A DNA stretch of 64,000 nt from assembly GCA_028698215.1 (NCBI GenBank), contig JAQVDY010000001.1:62001-126000 (forward strand), read 5' to 3'. Numbering within the stretch: the stretch's first letter is position 1; each line of letters begins with the position of its first letter. Both the position numbers and the translations under genes were made by a program. The notes below the pieces were generated by a model. That model did not search any database and was not told the origin of the DNA. It saw only the letters and a program-made list of their open reading frames with translations. This document shows positions 1 to 9,243 of this stretch, in pieces. Origin of the DNA: Actinomycetota bacterium (GTDB lineage: Bacteria; Actinomycetota; Humimicrobiia; Humimicrobiales; Humimicrobiaceae).

Positions 1-306
1 CATAAAATAAATTGGATTAAAAAAATAGCCGAGTTTGGTATAGTGATTGGTGACAAGCAATATTGGAACCAGGGCTATGGCACTGATGCGGTAAAACTGG
101 TATTACAATATGCCACCCATGACTTGGGCTTAAGAAAAATTGAATTGAATGTATATAATTACAATGGAAGAGCTATAAAAACTTATCTTAAATGCGGCTT
201 TAAACATAAAGAGGTACTTAAAAAAGACCACTACTATAATGGCCGGTATTGGGATACCTATGTTATGGAATATGTAAAACATAAAAAAGAAGAAAAAGAT
301 GTATGA
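1..306 (+). CDS. GNAT family N-acetyltransferase, 5'-truncated by window edge
   Basis: C-terminal part of a RimJ/RimL-type acetyltransferase that would transfer acetyl from acetyl-CoA to an amine. The frame is open to base 1, so the true start lies outside the window; the GTG at 43 is internal. The acetyl-CoA-binding segment is seen as NQGYGTDAVKLVLQYA, followed by LRKIELNVYNYNGRAIKTYL and CGF, typical of motifs A and B of this fold. Its last 8 bases overlap the next gene, so the two are probably co-transcribed. The substrate cannot be inferred. Confidence 0.8.
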   Translation, partial: HKINWIKKIAEFGIVIGDKQYWNQGYGTDAVKLVLQYATHDLGLRKIELNVYNYNGRAIKTYLKCGFKHKEVLKKDHYYNGRYWDTYVMEYVKHKKEEKDV

Positions 307-1690
307 GTATAGCGGAAGACATAAAACCGGGGCCGGCTCCCTGATAATTATAGCCCTTTTTTTGCTGTCCGCCGCCGGTTTAGGCTATCTGGCTTATGCA
401 GACAGGGGCCTATTTTGGGATTATCTGCCCATAGCCAGCATAGCTGCGGTGGTATTAAGCTTAATATTTGCAATTTTTAACCTGGTCAGGAAAAACGCTA
501 TAGGCTTCCTCTTTATATTATTTTTGCTGGCTTCCATAGGAGGCATCGTTTTTTCCAGCCTTTTTGGGCCTTTTGCCCTGAACCAGAGAGCCCAGAATTC
601 CTACCAGGAGGGCAGTTACCCTGAAGCCATACATTCCTGGGAAGCCCTGGTAGGGCATTACCCCAGCAGCCGTTATTACCAAACAGCTATGGGTATCCTC
701 CCTATGGCCTATTACCAGCAGGGCGACTGCATAAACACCATAAATTACCTGGATAAAGCCCTGGATTTAAAACTGCTGGAGTCCAATCTGGAAACCAGCA
801 ATATGTACACCCAATGCCACTTGGATTTAGCAGAAAACTATTTTAAGCAGAACAGTTACCAACAAGCTGCTCACCACTACCTGGCAACCATAAACCTTTA
901 TCAAAAATTAAAACAGGATTATCCCGATACCGATGAGGCTTTTGTAGCTGATTACAAGATACCGGAGCTCACCTTTAAGGCAGCCACCTGCTATAAGCAG
1001 GCTGGTGACCGGCAGAAATCAAATGAAATACTGACCTCCCTGATAGACCAGTATCCCTTAAGCGAATATTCGGAAAGTGCCAAAGAAATGCTGTTTGCAA
1101 ACTACATAAACAACGCCCTGCAGCTAAAACAGCAAAAGGAATACGAAGCAGCCATAGAAGAACTGCTGCGGGTAACCGAGTTGTTTAATTCCCCCCGGGA
1201 TGTTTTCAGGGTTTCCCATTACAGCCAGGTGATATTATCGGATATACCTCAAATTCAATTGGGGAAAGCTGCCCTGCAGCATTATGACCAGCAGGAGTAT
1301 GATAAATCAGCTTACCTCTATCAGGCCATACTGGAATACTACCCTGAGTCTTCCCTGGACTATATGACCAATTTAGTGTTAAGCAAAATTAATGTGATAC
1401 AGAATTCCAGCTATCATAACCTGTCTTTTACCGGAGAAGCCACCCGCATATATGCACCTGAGCAAAGTAAGCTGGAAGTCAATAATACTGGTTCCCATGA
1501 TGCTGTGTTGTACCTTTCCGGTCCTCAAAAGATAAGGACAGAAATTGCTTCCAATACCACTTTGGAATTGGAGCTTATGCCGGGAGTTTACCAATCGGCA
1601 GTGGAATACCTTTCCCGGTCTTCCATACCCCTGTTCGGAAACTTAAGCTTTGAACAGGACAGCAGGTATTTTTTGGATATTGGTTTTTAG
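299..1690 (+). CDS. Membrane-anchored TPR-repeat protein
   Basis: 463 aa. Three hydrophobic segments near residues 14-33, 42-63 and 67-90 anchor it in the membrane. A long tetratricopeptide-like region follows at about residues 95-365, with repeated motifs such as YQEGSYPEAIHSWEALVGHYP, KQNSYQQAAHHYLATI and YDQQEYDKSAYLYQAILEYYP. The last 90 residues look like a beta-rich domain. TPR proteins are scaffolds; partner and role are unknown. ATG 299 overlaps the end of the acetyltransferase gene. Its 3' end overlaps the convergent next gene by 4 bases. Confidence 0.7.
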   Translation: MYEYSGRHKTGAGSLIIIALFLLSAAGLGYLAYADRGLFWDYLPIASIAAVVLSLIFAIFNLVRKNAIGFLFILFLLASIGGIVFSSLFGPFALNQRAQNSYQEGSYPEAIHSWEALVGHYPSSRYYQTAMGILPMAYYQQGDCINTINYLDKALDLKLLESNLETSNMYTQCHLDLAENYFKQNSYQQAAHHYLATINLYQKLKQDYPDTDEAFVADYKIPELTFKAATCYKQAGDRQKSNEILTSLIDQYPLSEYSESAKEMLFANYINNALQLKQQKEYEAAIEELLRVTELFNSPRDVFRVSHYSQVILSDIPQIQLGKAALQHYDQQEYDKSAYLYQAILEYYPESSLDYMTNLVLSKINVIQNSSYHNLSFTGEATRIYAPEQSKLEVNNTGSHDAVLYLSGPQKIRTEIASNTTLELELMPGVYQSAVEYLSRSSIPLFGNLSFEQDSRYFLDIGF

Positions 1691-2106
1691 TTGATTTCTT
1701 TTAGGCCGTCATCAATAAGCCTTCTAAGGTTTCCGTCCAGAAAACCTCTTACATAGCTTCTGTCAGTAGCACGGTCTACCTCTAAATTGCCTTCCATTTT
1801 TTGCATTAATTGGTCTAGAATTCCACTGGCCGCTTCTATCTTGTCCTTGGTGGCCTGTTCATTATCGGCCTTCATGTCTTTGGCTATCTGGTCAGCTTGT
1901 TGGTTGAACTGATCATAATTATCCTTTAATGCTCCGGTAAATTGGGCCCTCTGCCAGAACCATCTGCCCCTGTTTTTCTGATTGTAAAGGTTAAACAATC
2001 CAAACAGGTACTCTATCTCCACTCCGTTATGCTGGCATATCTGCTGTATAATGTACATCCTTTTAGCCATATAGGAAGCTCTTTTAAGCTTTTCATAATC
2101 TATCAT
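1687..2106 (-). CDS. Conserved hypothetical, mostly helical 139-aa protein
   Basis: Soluble, highly charged, probably alpha-helical protein with no motif I recognise. A central Trp/Arg-rich stretch (NRGRWFWQRAQF) precedes a Gln/Asp/Lys-rich helix. There is no signal peptide or membrane segment. It is convergent with the TPR gene (4-bp overlap) and lies about 70 bp downstream of the 3-methyladenine glycosylase gene on the same strand, so it may share that transcript. Confidence 0.5.
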   Translation of the reverse strand: MIDYEKLKRASYMAKRMYIIQQICQHNGVEIEYLFGLFNLYNQKNRGRWFWQRAQFTGALKDNYDQFNQQADQIAKDMKADNEQATKDKIEAASGILDQLMQKMEGNLEVDRATDRSYVRGFLDGNLRRLIDDGLKEIN

Positions 2107-2172
2107 TAATTACCGCCTTCCTTTATTTGTACTCATTATATTAGAAAAAAGACTACATTCAAACAAACAGGG

Positions 2173-2766
2173 CTATTTTAATGGTAACTTTGCCCTTACC
2201 TCTTTTTCCGGCAGGTAAAACCTAAACAAGAAATTGCTGCCGGCCCTAACCCCTATCCTGGCTGATTTACATACCGGTAGATCCATAGCTGAGGCAGGCT
2301 TAACCACATATATGGTACTGGACTGCTTGGTTAGGTCCCAGCCGTTATCTTCCAGTCTTATGCCTAAAGCCAAAGTCAGCTTTCCTGGTCCATTTAAAAT
2401 AAGCCTGCCATTACCACGGCCCCTTCTTTTTTCCATAAGGGGCTGCCCTTCTAAAGGGACCGCCCCCCGTATCAGTACTGCTCCCGGTTCTCCCTTACCC
2501 CGGGTAACTATATTAAACAGGTTATGCATTCCGTAACAAAGGTAAACATAGGCTATTGCTGCCCTTCCAAACATAAGCTGGTTTCTGGGAGTAAGCCCCC
2601 TGTAAGCATGGCTGGCTGGATCGTCACTGCCGTAATAAGCTTCAGTTTCAGTAATAATGGCAGAGCATTTGCCTTCTTTTTTGGTAACCAGTATACAGCC
2701 TAAAAGCTGTTGGGCTACCAGGGCAGAATCCCTGGAAAAGAATTCAGTTTGTAGTCTATTTTCCAT
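2173..2766 (-). CDS. mpg: DNA-3-methyladenine glycosylase (AAG/MPG family)
   Basis: 197 aa, normal length for bacterial members. Excises alkylated purines such as 3-methyladenine to start base-excision repair. Family signatures: the catalytic Glu region TETEAYYGSDDPASHAYRG followed by TPRN, the YVYLCYGMHNLFNIV block, GAVLIRGAVPLEG and NGPGKLTLALGI. Cytoplasmic monofunctional enzyme. No SOS- or Ada-type operator was recognised upstream. Confidence 0.93.
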   Translation of the reverse strand: MENRLQTEFFSRDSALVAQQLLGCILVTKKEGKCSAIITETEAYYGSDDPASHAYRGLTPRNQLMFGRAAIAYVYLCYGMHNLFNIVTRGKGEPGAVLIRGAVPLEGQPLMEKRRGRGNGRLILNGPGKLTLALGIRLEDNGWDLTKQSSTIYVVKPASAMDLPVCKSARIGVRAGSNFLFRFYLPEKEVRAKLPLK

Positions 2767-2923
2767 TAATTCAGATTAAGAATCTGGCCTAAACTTAAAA
2801 CATGCTGCGAAAATATTAATAATAGCAAACCTGGTTTCTTACAGTCAAACTTTGGCTCTTTATTGGTTTTGCCCATCGGTTTAAAATATGAGGTATGTAT
2901 AAACAAACAGAAAGGAGACGGCG

Positions 2924-3355
2924 TTGGAAAACCGGGCATACCCTTACCTGCTGGCCCTTATTACCATGTTCTTCTGGGGAATAGCCCCTGTATTTGGAAA
3001 ATTAGGCTTAGCTAAAGTAAGTCCCTATATAGCCTTGGTATTTAGAAGCCTGGTAGTAACCGTAATACTGCTAATAGTAATTCTGGTACGGGGGGAGCTA
3101 AGACAGCTGGCAGCTATTGACTTAAAAAGTGCAACCTTTATAGGGCTGGAGGGTATCATGGCCTCCCTGCTGGGTCATTTTGCCTATTATTATGCCCTTA
3201 AGCTGGGAGAAACCTCCAGGGTAGTACCAATTACCTCCGCCTTTCCGATTGTTACATTGGCAGTAGCTGCAATATTTTTAACAGAAAAAATTACCATGGT
3301 TAAAGGGGCAGGAGCAGCTCTAATAATAGCGGGGCTCTTGCTGCTCAGGTGGTAG
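2924..3355 (+). CDS. EamA/DMT-family half-size transporter
   Basis: 143 aa with about five hydrophobic helices and one EamA unit: opening YLLALITMFFWGIAPVFGKLGL and closing helix GAGAALIIAGLLLL. Full DMT permeases carry two such units, so this one probably dimerises like the small EmrE-type proteins. It starts at TTG 2924 behind an AAAGGAG Shine-Dalgarno at 2911-2917. Substrate unknown. Monocistronic. Confidence 0.8.
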   Translation: MENRAYPYLLALITMFFWGIAPVFGKLGLAKVSPYIALVFRSLVVTVILLIVILVRGELRQLAAIDLKSATFIGLEGIMASLLGHFAYYYALKLGETSRVVPITSAFPIVTLAVAAIFLTEKITMVKGAGAALIIAGLLLLRW

Positions 3356-3357
3356 GG

Positions 3358-3732
3358 CTAAGTAATAAGGCTTATGGCTTGGCCCTGCTTTATTTTTCTC
3401 AGCTGCCCTATATCTTTCTGTCTAGCTATATGTCCCACTACCGTAACCGGTCCTGCCGCCCGGGGACGGTGGTCTGTGCTGGCAGGGGTAGGGCCAAAAA
3501 ATATGCATAACGCCTGTCCGGGGGGCCAGAAAGCAATATCCCCTACTTCCAGCAGCTCTTTTCCCTGCTCCAGCCTTGCATCAAGTGGTATTGGAAAGTA
3601 GATTTCACCGCCCCATCTCTGTACCTTTGCCTGGAGGGGAAGTATGGAAAGCAGCTGCAAAGCGGTCCCTGACCGGTTAAGCCTAAACCTTATTTTTACT
3701 CCCCCGCAGCATACAAATATAATATTTTCCAT
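3358..3732 (-). CDS. Cyclophilin-like fold protein (TM1367/PF04126 type)
   Basis: 124 aa with the beta-barrel pattern of the small cyclophilin-like family: GEIYFPIPL, then EVGDIAFWPPGQALCIFFGPTP, and a closing VTVVGHI. Family members are structurally related to cyclophilins, but prolyl isomerase activity is not established. It is convergent with the EamA gene (2-bp gap), and the divergent ferredoxin gene begins about 140 bp away. Confidence 0.65.
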   Translation of the reverse strand: MENIIFVCCGGVKIRFRLNRSGTALQLLSILPLQAKVQRWGGEIYFPIPLDARLEQGKELLEVGDIAFWPPGQALCIFFGPTPASTDHRPRAAGPVTVVGHIARQKDIGQLRKIKQGQAISLIT

Positions 3733-3793
3733 AGTGTAATTTATTGTATTGATTTTGACCTAAATCAACAAATAAAAAATAAATAAAAATTGG

Positions 3794-3822
3794 TTGAATT
3801 ACCTTTTGAAATTATGTATATT
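3794..3822 (+). promoter_or_regulatory. Sigma70-type promoter of the ferredoxin gene
   Basis: TTGAAT (3794-3799), 17-bp spacer, TATATT (3817-3822). Expected transcription start is near 3829, about 45 nt before the ferredoxin ATG, which has a GAAGAAAGG Shine-Dalgarno. Confidence 0.55.
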
Positions 3823-3874
3823 ACATTAATGTATCTAAGGTTGAAATTAATTAAAATCGGAAGAAAGGTTGTAA

Positions 3875-4066
3875 ATGGAAGTAAGAATAGATGAAGAACT
3901 TTGTACCGGTTGTGGTCTTTGTGAAGAAACCTGCCCTGATATTTTCAAAATTAATGAAGATAAGGACATAGCTGAAGTAATCAAGACTGATTATGATGAA
4001 AGCGACGAAGAGTGCATCCAGGAAGCAGAAGAAAGTTGTCCTACCGAAGCTATTATCGTTGACTGA
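3875..4066 (+). CDS. Single-cluster [4Fe-4S] ferredoxin
   Basis: 63-aa acidic electron carrier. The N-terminal CTGCGLCEETCP motif supplies Cys in CxxCxxCxxxC spacing. A later CPTEAIIVD supplies a further Cys; no second CxxCxxC motif is present, so one cluster is likely, as in Thermotoga/Desulfovibrio-type ferredoxins. It has its own promoter and terminator, so it is a single-gene unit. It is a plausible electron donor for the ferredoxin-like subunits of the complex I-like operon in this window (inference). Confidence 0.9.
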   Translation: MEVRIDEELCTGCGLCEETCPDIFKINEDKDIAEVIKTDYDESDEECIQEAEESCPTEAIIVD

Positions 4067-4099
4067 TAAAGCTTGGGATAAACTCTACTAATGTTTTTA

Positions 4100-4129
4100 A
4101 TAGCCCTGCTGCTGGCAGGGCTATTTTTA
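4100..4129 (+). terminator. Rho-independent terminator after ferredoxin
   Basis: Perfect 10-bp stem (ATAGCCCTGC / GCAGGGCTAT, 4100-4109 and 4115-4124), 5-nt loop, then TTTTT at 4125-4129. The minus-strand side lacks a U tract, so it mainly serves the ferredoxin transcript. Confidence 0.9.
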
Positions 4130-5344
4130 TTAATACTCAGACCTGCAGGCCAGCCAGTCCCTTACTATTAGCGACAAACCGCCCAAGCCAAAAATTACAG
4201 CAGCCAGCCTGGCCAGCCACCCTAATACTGGTATGGCAAAAACTATAGCTATTATGGCCAGGCCTACCAAATAAGCCAAAACTTTCCATCCATAGTTATC
4301 AAAGGAAACAGAAGAACGGGAAAATATGGATCGGCCCAGCAAATAGGCTAAAAAGATAGTACTGGCATAGATGAAAACCAGATAGATAATTACCAGTAAT
4401 GCATTTAAGGCCATCAGCATCAATCCTATTCCAGACCCGATCAAAGTCATTACCAGAACTACAGATACTATAAGAATAACCAGCACTGCCAAAGGCAGCC
4501 CAAACAATACAATGGCTCCTATACCAGCACTAATGCCCAGACTGGAGAACATTCTCTGGTTAAATTTCTCAAATACCCGGGGCCAGGCCAGTATAAGCAA
4601 AATACCTAATACAAACAGACTGATAAAGGACGCTACCTTACCCCCAATATAAGTGGCGGTAAACAAGGCCAAGGGAGTCCTGCCTAACCCTCTTAACCAG
4701 CCAGAGGCGGCTTTTTCCATCATCTGGAAATTTATTTCTCCCCCAATATCAGCATCAGGTGCAATATCTGCAGGCCGGGCTGAAGCATAAGTAAGATCGC
4801 CCCCAATTTCTGCCCCGGGCAATATAGTTAAATGATCCACGTCCCCTATTATCACCTCACGGCCAATTTTTCCTCCAATGATGATATCGCCGCCACTGGC
4901 AAATACCCGGTCAGCCACCTGTCCATCAATACGCACCATTACTCCGGTTACTGCCAGATCTCCTCCTATATAGGAGTCCTCACCAATAGAAATCCTGCCC
5001 CCGGCTACCATCAAATCGTCTTCGATGCTGGAGTCAATGAGCACCCTGCCTCCTGCTATGCGGGCATCATCTCCAATACTTCCCCCTATCCTTAAATCGC
5101 CCCCGGCAGCCATCAAGTCCTGGCCTACATTGCCTTGAACCAATATCCTGGTTCCGGCAGCCGCCAGGTCATTTTGCACATCTTCCTGTAAAATTACTGA
5201 GCTGCCAAAAACATAAAGGTCATCTGCCACTGGATTACTAATGGTTATGGACTCATCACCTTGAAACGAAAAGGCAAACACAAATACCAGGCATGCAGAC
5301 AAGCATAAGATTGACCCCAGGATAATAATTGATTTTTGTCTCAT
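4130..5344 (-). CDS. Bactofilin-like beta-helical domain fused to multi-pass membrane domain
   Basis: 404 aa. An N-terminal signal/anchor (residues about 5-27) is followed at about 35-205 by short repeats of the form DxxxAGGxVxIxGxIxxD (for example QDLMAAGGDLRIGG, DDARIAGGRVLI, DDLMVAGGRISIG), typical of bactofilin/polymer-forming beta-solenoids. The C-terminal half (about 230-395) has roughly five transmembrane helices. The repeat domain is probably extracytoplasmic given the leader. A cell-envelope scaffold is plausible but unproven. Monocistronic. Confidence 0.7.
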   Translation of the reverse strand: MRQKSIIILGSILCLSACLVFVFAFSFQGDESITISNPVADDLYVFGSSVILQEDVQNDLAAAGTRILVQGNVGQDLMAAGGDLRIGGSIGDDARIAGGRVLIDSSIEDDLMVAGGRISIGEDSYIGGDLAVTGVMVRIDGQVADRVFASGGDIIIGGKIGREVIIGDVDHLTILPGAEIGGDLTYASARPADIAPDADIGGEINFQMMEKAASGWLRGLGRTPLALFTATYIGGKVASFISLFVLGILLILAWPRVFEKFNQRMFSSLGISAGIGAIVLFGLPLAVLVILIVSVVLVMTLIGSGIGLMLMALNALLVIIYLVFIYASTIFLAYLLGRSIFSRSSVSFDNYGWKVLAYLVGLAIIAIVFAIPVLGWLARLAAVIFGLGGLSLIVRDWLACRSEY

Positions 5345-5517
5345 TTTAATTCACTTCCCTCAAATCAATTGAACTTTTTTATAAGTTTAATACTACTGGG
5401 TAATACAGTAAAGAGGCACGGGGGGCATAAACAAGAAAAAATTATTTTTCTATAGAATTTTTTTTCAATCTCTTTTATTATTACTAAAACTTTATTATTT
5501 ATCCTTTTTGGCAATAT

Positions 5518-7122
5518 ATGTATTTTATGCTAGTAATCGAAGTTTTAGCAGGTTTATCCCTGTTTATATTTGGCATAAACCGACTTAGTACCAGCCTACA
5601 GAAGATTACTTCCAATAAACTTAAGTCCATTATTAACCTGGTAGCCAAGAGATCGTGGTCAGCCCTGCTGGTGGGGCTTTTTACTACGGTAATCATACAG
5701 AGCAGCAGCGCCACTTCGGTAATGACAGTGGGATTTGTAAATGCAGGCCTGCTGACCCTCAAACAAGCTATAGGTATAATCATGGGAGCCAATATTGGTA
5801 CCACCATTACCGCCCAGATTATCTCTTTTAATATTGAGCTAATTTCCTTGCCCATGATTATCATTGGTTTTTCTTTCTACTTTTTTGGGCGTAGGAAAAG
5901 ATATAAAAATATTGGTACAGCCATACTGGGACTGGGCCTTTTATTCCTGGGCATGACTATCATGAAAGAAGCTTTGGGCCCCTTGAGAACCAACCAGGCC
6001 TTCAAAGACTTCTTATTAATATTTAGCAGGAACCCTTTCCTGGGAATTATAGCTGGTATTGCCTTAACCACGCTGCTGCAGAGCAGCTCTGCTACCATCG
6101 GCCTTCTTATTGCTTTAGCCAGCCAGGGCCTGATGCCCATTGAAGCCGCCATACCCATACTGCTTGGAGACAATATTGGTACCTGCTCCACAGCCCTGAT
6201 TAGTTCCATGAAAACTACCATTACCGCCAGGCGTACCGCTTTTTCCCATTTGATGTTCAACCTGGTGGGAACAGTCATATTTGTAATTCTGCTTTATGGT
6301 TTCCGCCTGCAGAACTTCATAGTTAACATAAGCGGAGATGATATATCCCGTCAAATTGCCAATATCCATACCGGATTTAATTTGATTACTACCGCAGTGT
6401 TGTTTCCAGCCCTGGGTCTTTTTGAAAAAACAGTTACCAAGATATTTCCAGGAAAAGACGTGGTTATCAACAAGAATGCCCTCTTTTTGGATCCCCGTCT
6501 GATAGCTACCCCGGCCATAGCCTTGGAACAGACTAAAAAAGAGGTGGCCCGGGTCACCAGAATTACGCTGGAGATGCTAAAACTTTCCAGGGAAAGGCTC
6601 CATAACTCCAGGGCCGTCATAGAAGAGAAAGTACTGGACAGGGAAGCAGCAGTAGACAGCATAACTGAAGACATAATCCGCTATCTTACCAAAATATCCC
6701 AGAAATCCCTTAATGCCACCCTTTCTAGGGAATTGACCGGTTTTTTGCATATGGCCTATGATTTGGAAAGGGCAGCCGACCACTGTGAAAGCATACTCTA
6801 TTTATCCCTGGTAAAGGAAGAAAACAAGATGAGCTTTTCCAGTGTAGCCCAAAAAGAGCTGAATTCAGCTTTTGACAAGACAGAGCAGATGTTTGCTTCC
6901 CTGCTGAACGGGCTGGAAGAAAACCAGCAGGCTTTGCTGGATTGTGATGATATAGAGGAAGAAATAGATTCCATAGTGGAAAAAGTAAGGGCCAATCACT
7001 TAAAACGGCTTCAGGAAGGTAGCTGTATGCCTCTATCCGGGGTGGTATTTGCAGACATAATACTTCACCTGGAAAGAATCGGGGACCTCTTGCATGGAGT
7101 TTCCAGAAACCTTAAAGAATAG
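5518..7122 (+). CDS. Na+/phosphate symporter family protein with C-terminal PhoU-like domain
   Basis: 534 aa. The two inverted Na/Pi-cotransporter repeats each carry the family QSSSAT signature (IIQSSSATSVMTVGFVNAG and LLQSSSATIGLLIALASQG) within eight or so membrane helices up to about residue 310. Residues about 340-534 form a helical PhoU-like domain. Family members import phosphate with sodium; the PhoU part likely regulates uptake. Start ATG 5518 or 5527; no clear Shine-Dalgarno is visible. Confidence 0.9.
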   Translation: MYFMLVIEVLAGLSLFIFGINRLSTSLQKITSNKLKSIINLVAKRSWSALLVGLFTTVIIQSSSATSVMTVGFVNAGLLTLKQAIGIIMGANIGTTITAQIISFNIELISLPMIIIGFSFYFFGRRKRYKNIGTAILGLGLLFLGMTIMKEALGPLRTNQAFKDFLLIFSRNPFLGIIAGIALTTLLQSSSATIGLLIALASQGLMPIEAAIPILLGDNIGTCSTALISSMKTTITARRTAFSHLMFNLVGTVIFVILLYGFRLQNFIVNISGDDISRQIANIHTGFNLITTAVLFPALGLFEKTVTKIFPGKDVVINKNALFLDPRLIATPAIALEQTKKEVARVTRITLEMLKLSRERLHNSRAVIEEKVLDREAAVDSITEDIIRYLTKISQKSLNATLSRELTGFLHMAYDLERAADHCESILYLSLVKEENKMSFSSVAQKELNSAFDKTEQMFASLLNGLEENQQALLDCDDIEEEIDSIVEKVRANHLKRLQEGSCMPLSGVVFADIILHLERIGDLLHGVSRNLKE

Positions 7123-7168
7123 TAACTGCTTACCTCTTTTATGGTTTTATTGTAAAATCTTAACTGCC

Positions 7169-7444
7169 ATGAAAACTTTTTCTATTACAGTCATGAATCA
7201 GGAAGGGCTGCATGCCCGGCCGGCCTCCAGGCTGGTACAGCTTTGCCATAGCTACAGCTCCCAAATTAATATCAGCTTTAACCACACACAGGCTAATGCC
7301 AAAAATATTACTGAAGTACTAAGCCTGGGCGTAGAAGACGGCGATACCATAGAAATAAGTATTGAGGGACAAGATGAGCTGGAAGTTTTCCAGCAGCTTT
7401 CTGCTTTTTTTAAAAATAAAATTACCAAATTGAAAAACTACTGA
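7169..7444 (+). CDS. ptsH: PTS phosphocarrier protein HPr
   Basis: 91 aa from ATG 7169; a longer in-frame reading from 7094 would overlap the previous gene and add a non-homologous leader. The phospho-acceptor His15 lies in the canonical EGLHARPAS. The position of the regulatory Ser46 of Gram-positive HPr is Asn46 (AKNITEVLSLGV), so HPr-kinase control is unlikely. It lies 2 bp before the Enzyme I gene, forming the general PTS operon. Confidence 0.92.
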   Translation: MKTFSITVMNQEGLHARPASRLVQLCHSYSSQINISFNHTQANAKNITEVLSLGVEDGDTIEISIEGQDELEVFQQLSAFFKNKITKLKNY

Positions 7445-7446
7445 CC

Positions 7447-9243
7447 ATGGAAGTTATAAAAGGGATAATCGCTTGCCGGGGATGCGTCATAGGCAAAACC
7501 CTGGTAACCGAAACCGTACATAAAAGAGAAAAAACCTTGCTTCAGACCCTGTCTAAAGAATTCTACGACTTGGATATAGAAAATGTAGAAAAAATAGAAG
7601 TTTTAAAAAAAGACCTGGACCAAAAAAAACTTAAGCATGGGGATATTCAGGCAGAAATAGACCGTTTCCGCCTAGCCATTAAATCGTCCCGGCAGACCTT
7701 GGTGGAAGCTAAGGGCAAGCTAAAAAAGAATATAAGTGAAAAATTTTCTGAAATAATAGATTTTCAGATATTGGCCCTGAAAGATACCAACATATTTGAT
7801 AAGGTTATCCAGATTATTGGTGACTACCGAATATCTGCATATTTGGCCCTGTCCATAGTATTTAACGAAAGAATTGAGCTGCTTAAAAGAAACAAAAAAG
7901 AAAAATTTAAAAACCGCATTTACGACCTGATAGATCTCTACAACCGGCTGGTGGGCTACCTTAAACCCACTGCCCAGGAAAATACCAGTCTTGCAGGTAA
8001 AAAAGGCCAGGCTCCCCTAATATTGATTACCAATAATCTTTTTCCTACAGATTTGGCAGAAATAAACTTTGACCGGATTAAAGGGATTGTGAGCCAAAAG
8101 GGGAGCCTGGAGTCACATACCTCTATTTTGGTAAAATCCATTAAAATCCCATACCTGATACAAGCAGAAAGCCAGGTCAACCATATTAAAAATAACCAGA
8201 CCGCCATACTGGACGGCTATCTGGGTATACTAATATTAGATCCTGATCCTGCTACCCTGCAAAAATACCAGGATTATTGCTTTCCTGCCAGCCACCTGGA
8301 AATAGCCAGCCAGAAAATTAAGTCCCGGCTGCCGGTGATGGCCAATATAAATTCTGCCAGGGAAGCCCTGGAAGCCAAAAAAATGGGAGCAGAAGGTATA
8401 GGGCTGTTCAGGACCGAGCTGTCTATCCTTAATGGAGACATGGGCCTGACCCTGGAAAAACAATACCAGAACTACAAGACCATTCTATCTGCTTACGGCA
8501 AACAGCCTGTTACCTTAAGGATGCTGGACTTGAGCGGGGATAAGCAGGCATTAATAAATCTATTATATAAACAATCTTTTAATAGGGAAGAGATAAAGCC
8601 TAAAATAAATGAAATACTGAAGATACAGCTGGAGGCCATGCTTATGGCCAGTGTTTGCGGCAATCTGTCAATATCCCTGCCTATGGTATCTAAACCGGAA
8701 GATATTATTAATTTTAAGCAGATACTGGCCGAAGCCCAGCAAAAGCTAATCCAGAAAGGTATCAAATTTAAATCTGATATACCCTTAATAGCCATAATAG
8801 AGGCTCCGGCATCCATATTTTCCCTGGACTATATCCTGGCTAATACCCACAGCATCAGCATAGGCACCAATGACTTGTTTTCCCTAAGCTTTGCTGCCAG
8901 CAGGTTTAACCAAACCGGCACCAATGAACAAAACTTCTTATATCAGCCCACCCTGAAGATGCTCCGGTTCATTATAGAAGAGGCCAAGAAATATAAAAAA
9001 CAGGTTACCGTATGCGGGGAAGCTGCCTCGCATCCCTACTATATTCCCTTGCTGATAGGAATGGGGATAAGCGGTTTAAGCGTGGGCTTGAGGAATTATT
9101 TTAAAGTGAAGGATATGCTCAAATTGCTGGATATAAAAAAATGCGCCCAACTGGCCAGGGAAACTGCCGCCCTGGAAACCAAGCCGCAGATAGAAAAACT
9201 GATAAAATCCTACCTGCCTGAAAGCGGATTTAACCAGACTTGA
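7447..9243 (+). CDS. ptsI: PTS Enzyme I (phosphoenolpyruvate-protein phosphotransferase)
   Basis: 598 aa, slightly longer than usual because of a charged segment at about residues 30-65. It autophosphorylates from PEP and passes phosphate to HPr. The swivelling-domain active His is kept, but its context is divergent (KGSLESHTSILVKS where the family has GGxTSHxAIxAR). The PEP-binding barrel is typical: EGIGLFRTELSIL, SISIGTNDLF and the catalytic Cys in VCGEAASHPYYIPLLIGMG. The 3' end overlaps convergent rpe by 14 bp. Confidence 0.92.
   Translation: MEVIKGIIACRGCVIGKTLVTETVHKREKTLLQTLSKEFYDLDIENVEKIEVLKKDLDQKKLKHGDIQAEIDRFRLAIKSSRQTLVEAKGKLKKNISEKFSEIIDFQILALKDTNIFDKVIQIIGDYRISAYLALSIVFNERIELLKRNKKEKFKNRIYDLIDLYNRLVGYLKPTAQENTSLAGKKGQAPLILITNNLFPTDLAEINFDRIKGIVSQKGSLESHTSILVKSIKIPYLIQAESQVNHIKNNQTAILDGYLGILILDPDPATLQKYQDYCFPASHLEIASQKIKSRLPVMANINSAREALEAKKMGAEGIGLFRTELSILNGDMGLTLEKQYQNYKTILSAYGKQPVTLRMLDLSGDKQALINLLYKQSFNREEIKPKINEILKIQLEAMLMASVCGNLSISLPMVSKPEDIINFKQILAEAQQKLIQKGIKFKSDIPLIAIIEAPASIFSLDYILANTHSISIGTNDLFSLSFAASRFNQTGTNEQNFLYQPTLKMLRFIIEEAKKYKKQVTVCGEAASHPYYIPLLIGMGISGLSVGLRNYFKVKDMLKLLDIKKCAQLARETAALETKPQIEKLIKSYLPESGFNQT

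Noticed and set aside
2852-2890. Promoter for the EamA gene
   Set aside because: TAAAAT at 2882 is a fair -10, but no -35 at proper spacing was found.
7094-7168. Longer HPr reading from 7094
   Set aside because: It overlaps the Na/phosphate symporter and adds 25 residues unlike any HPr; ATG 7169 gives the standard His15 numbering.
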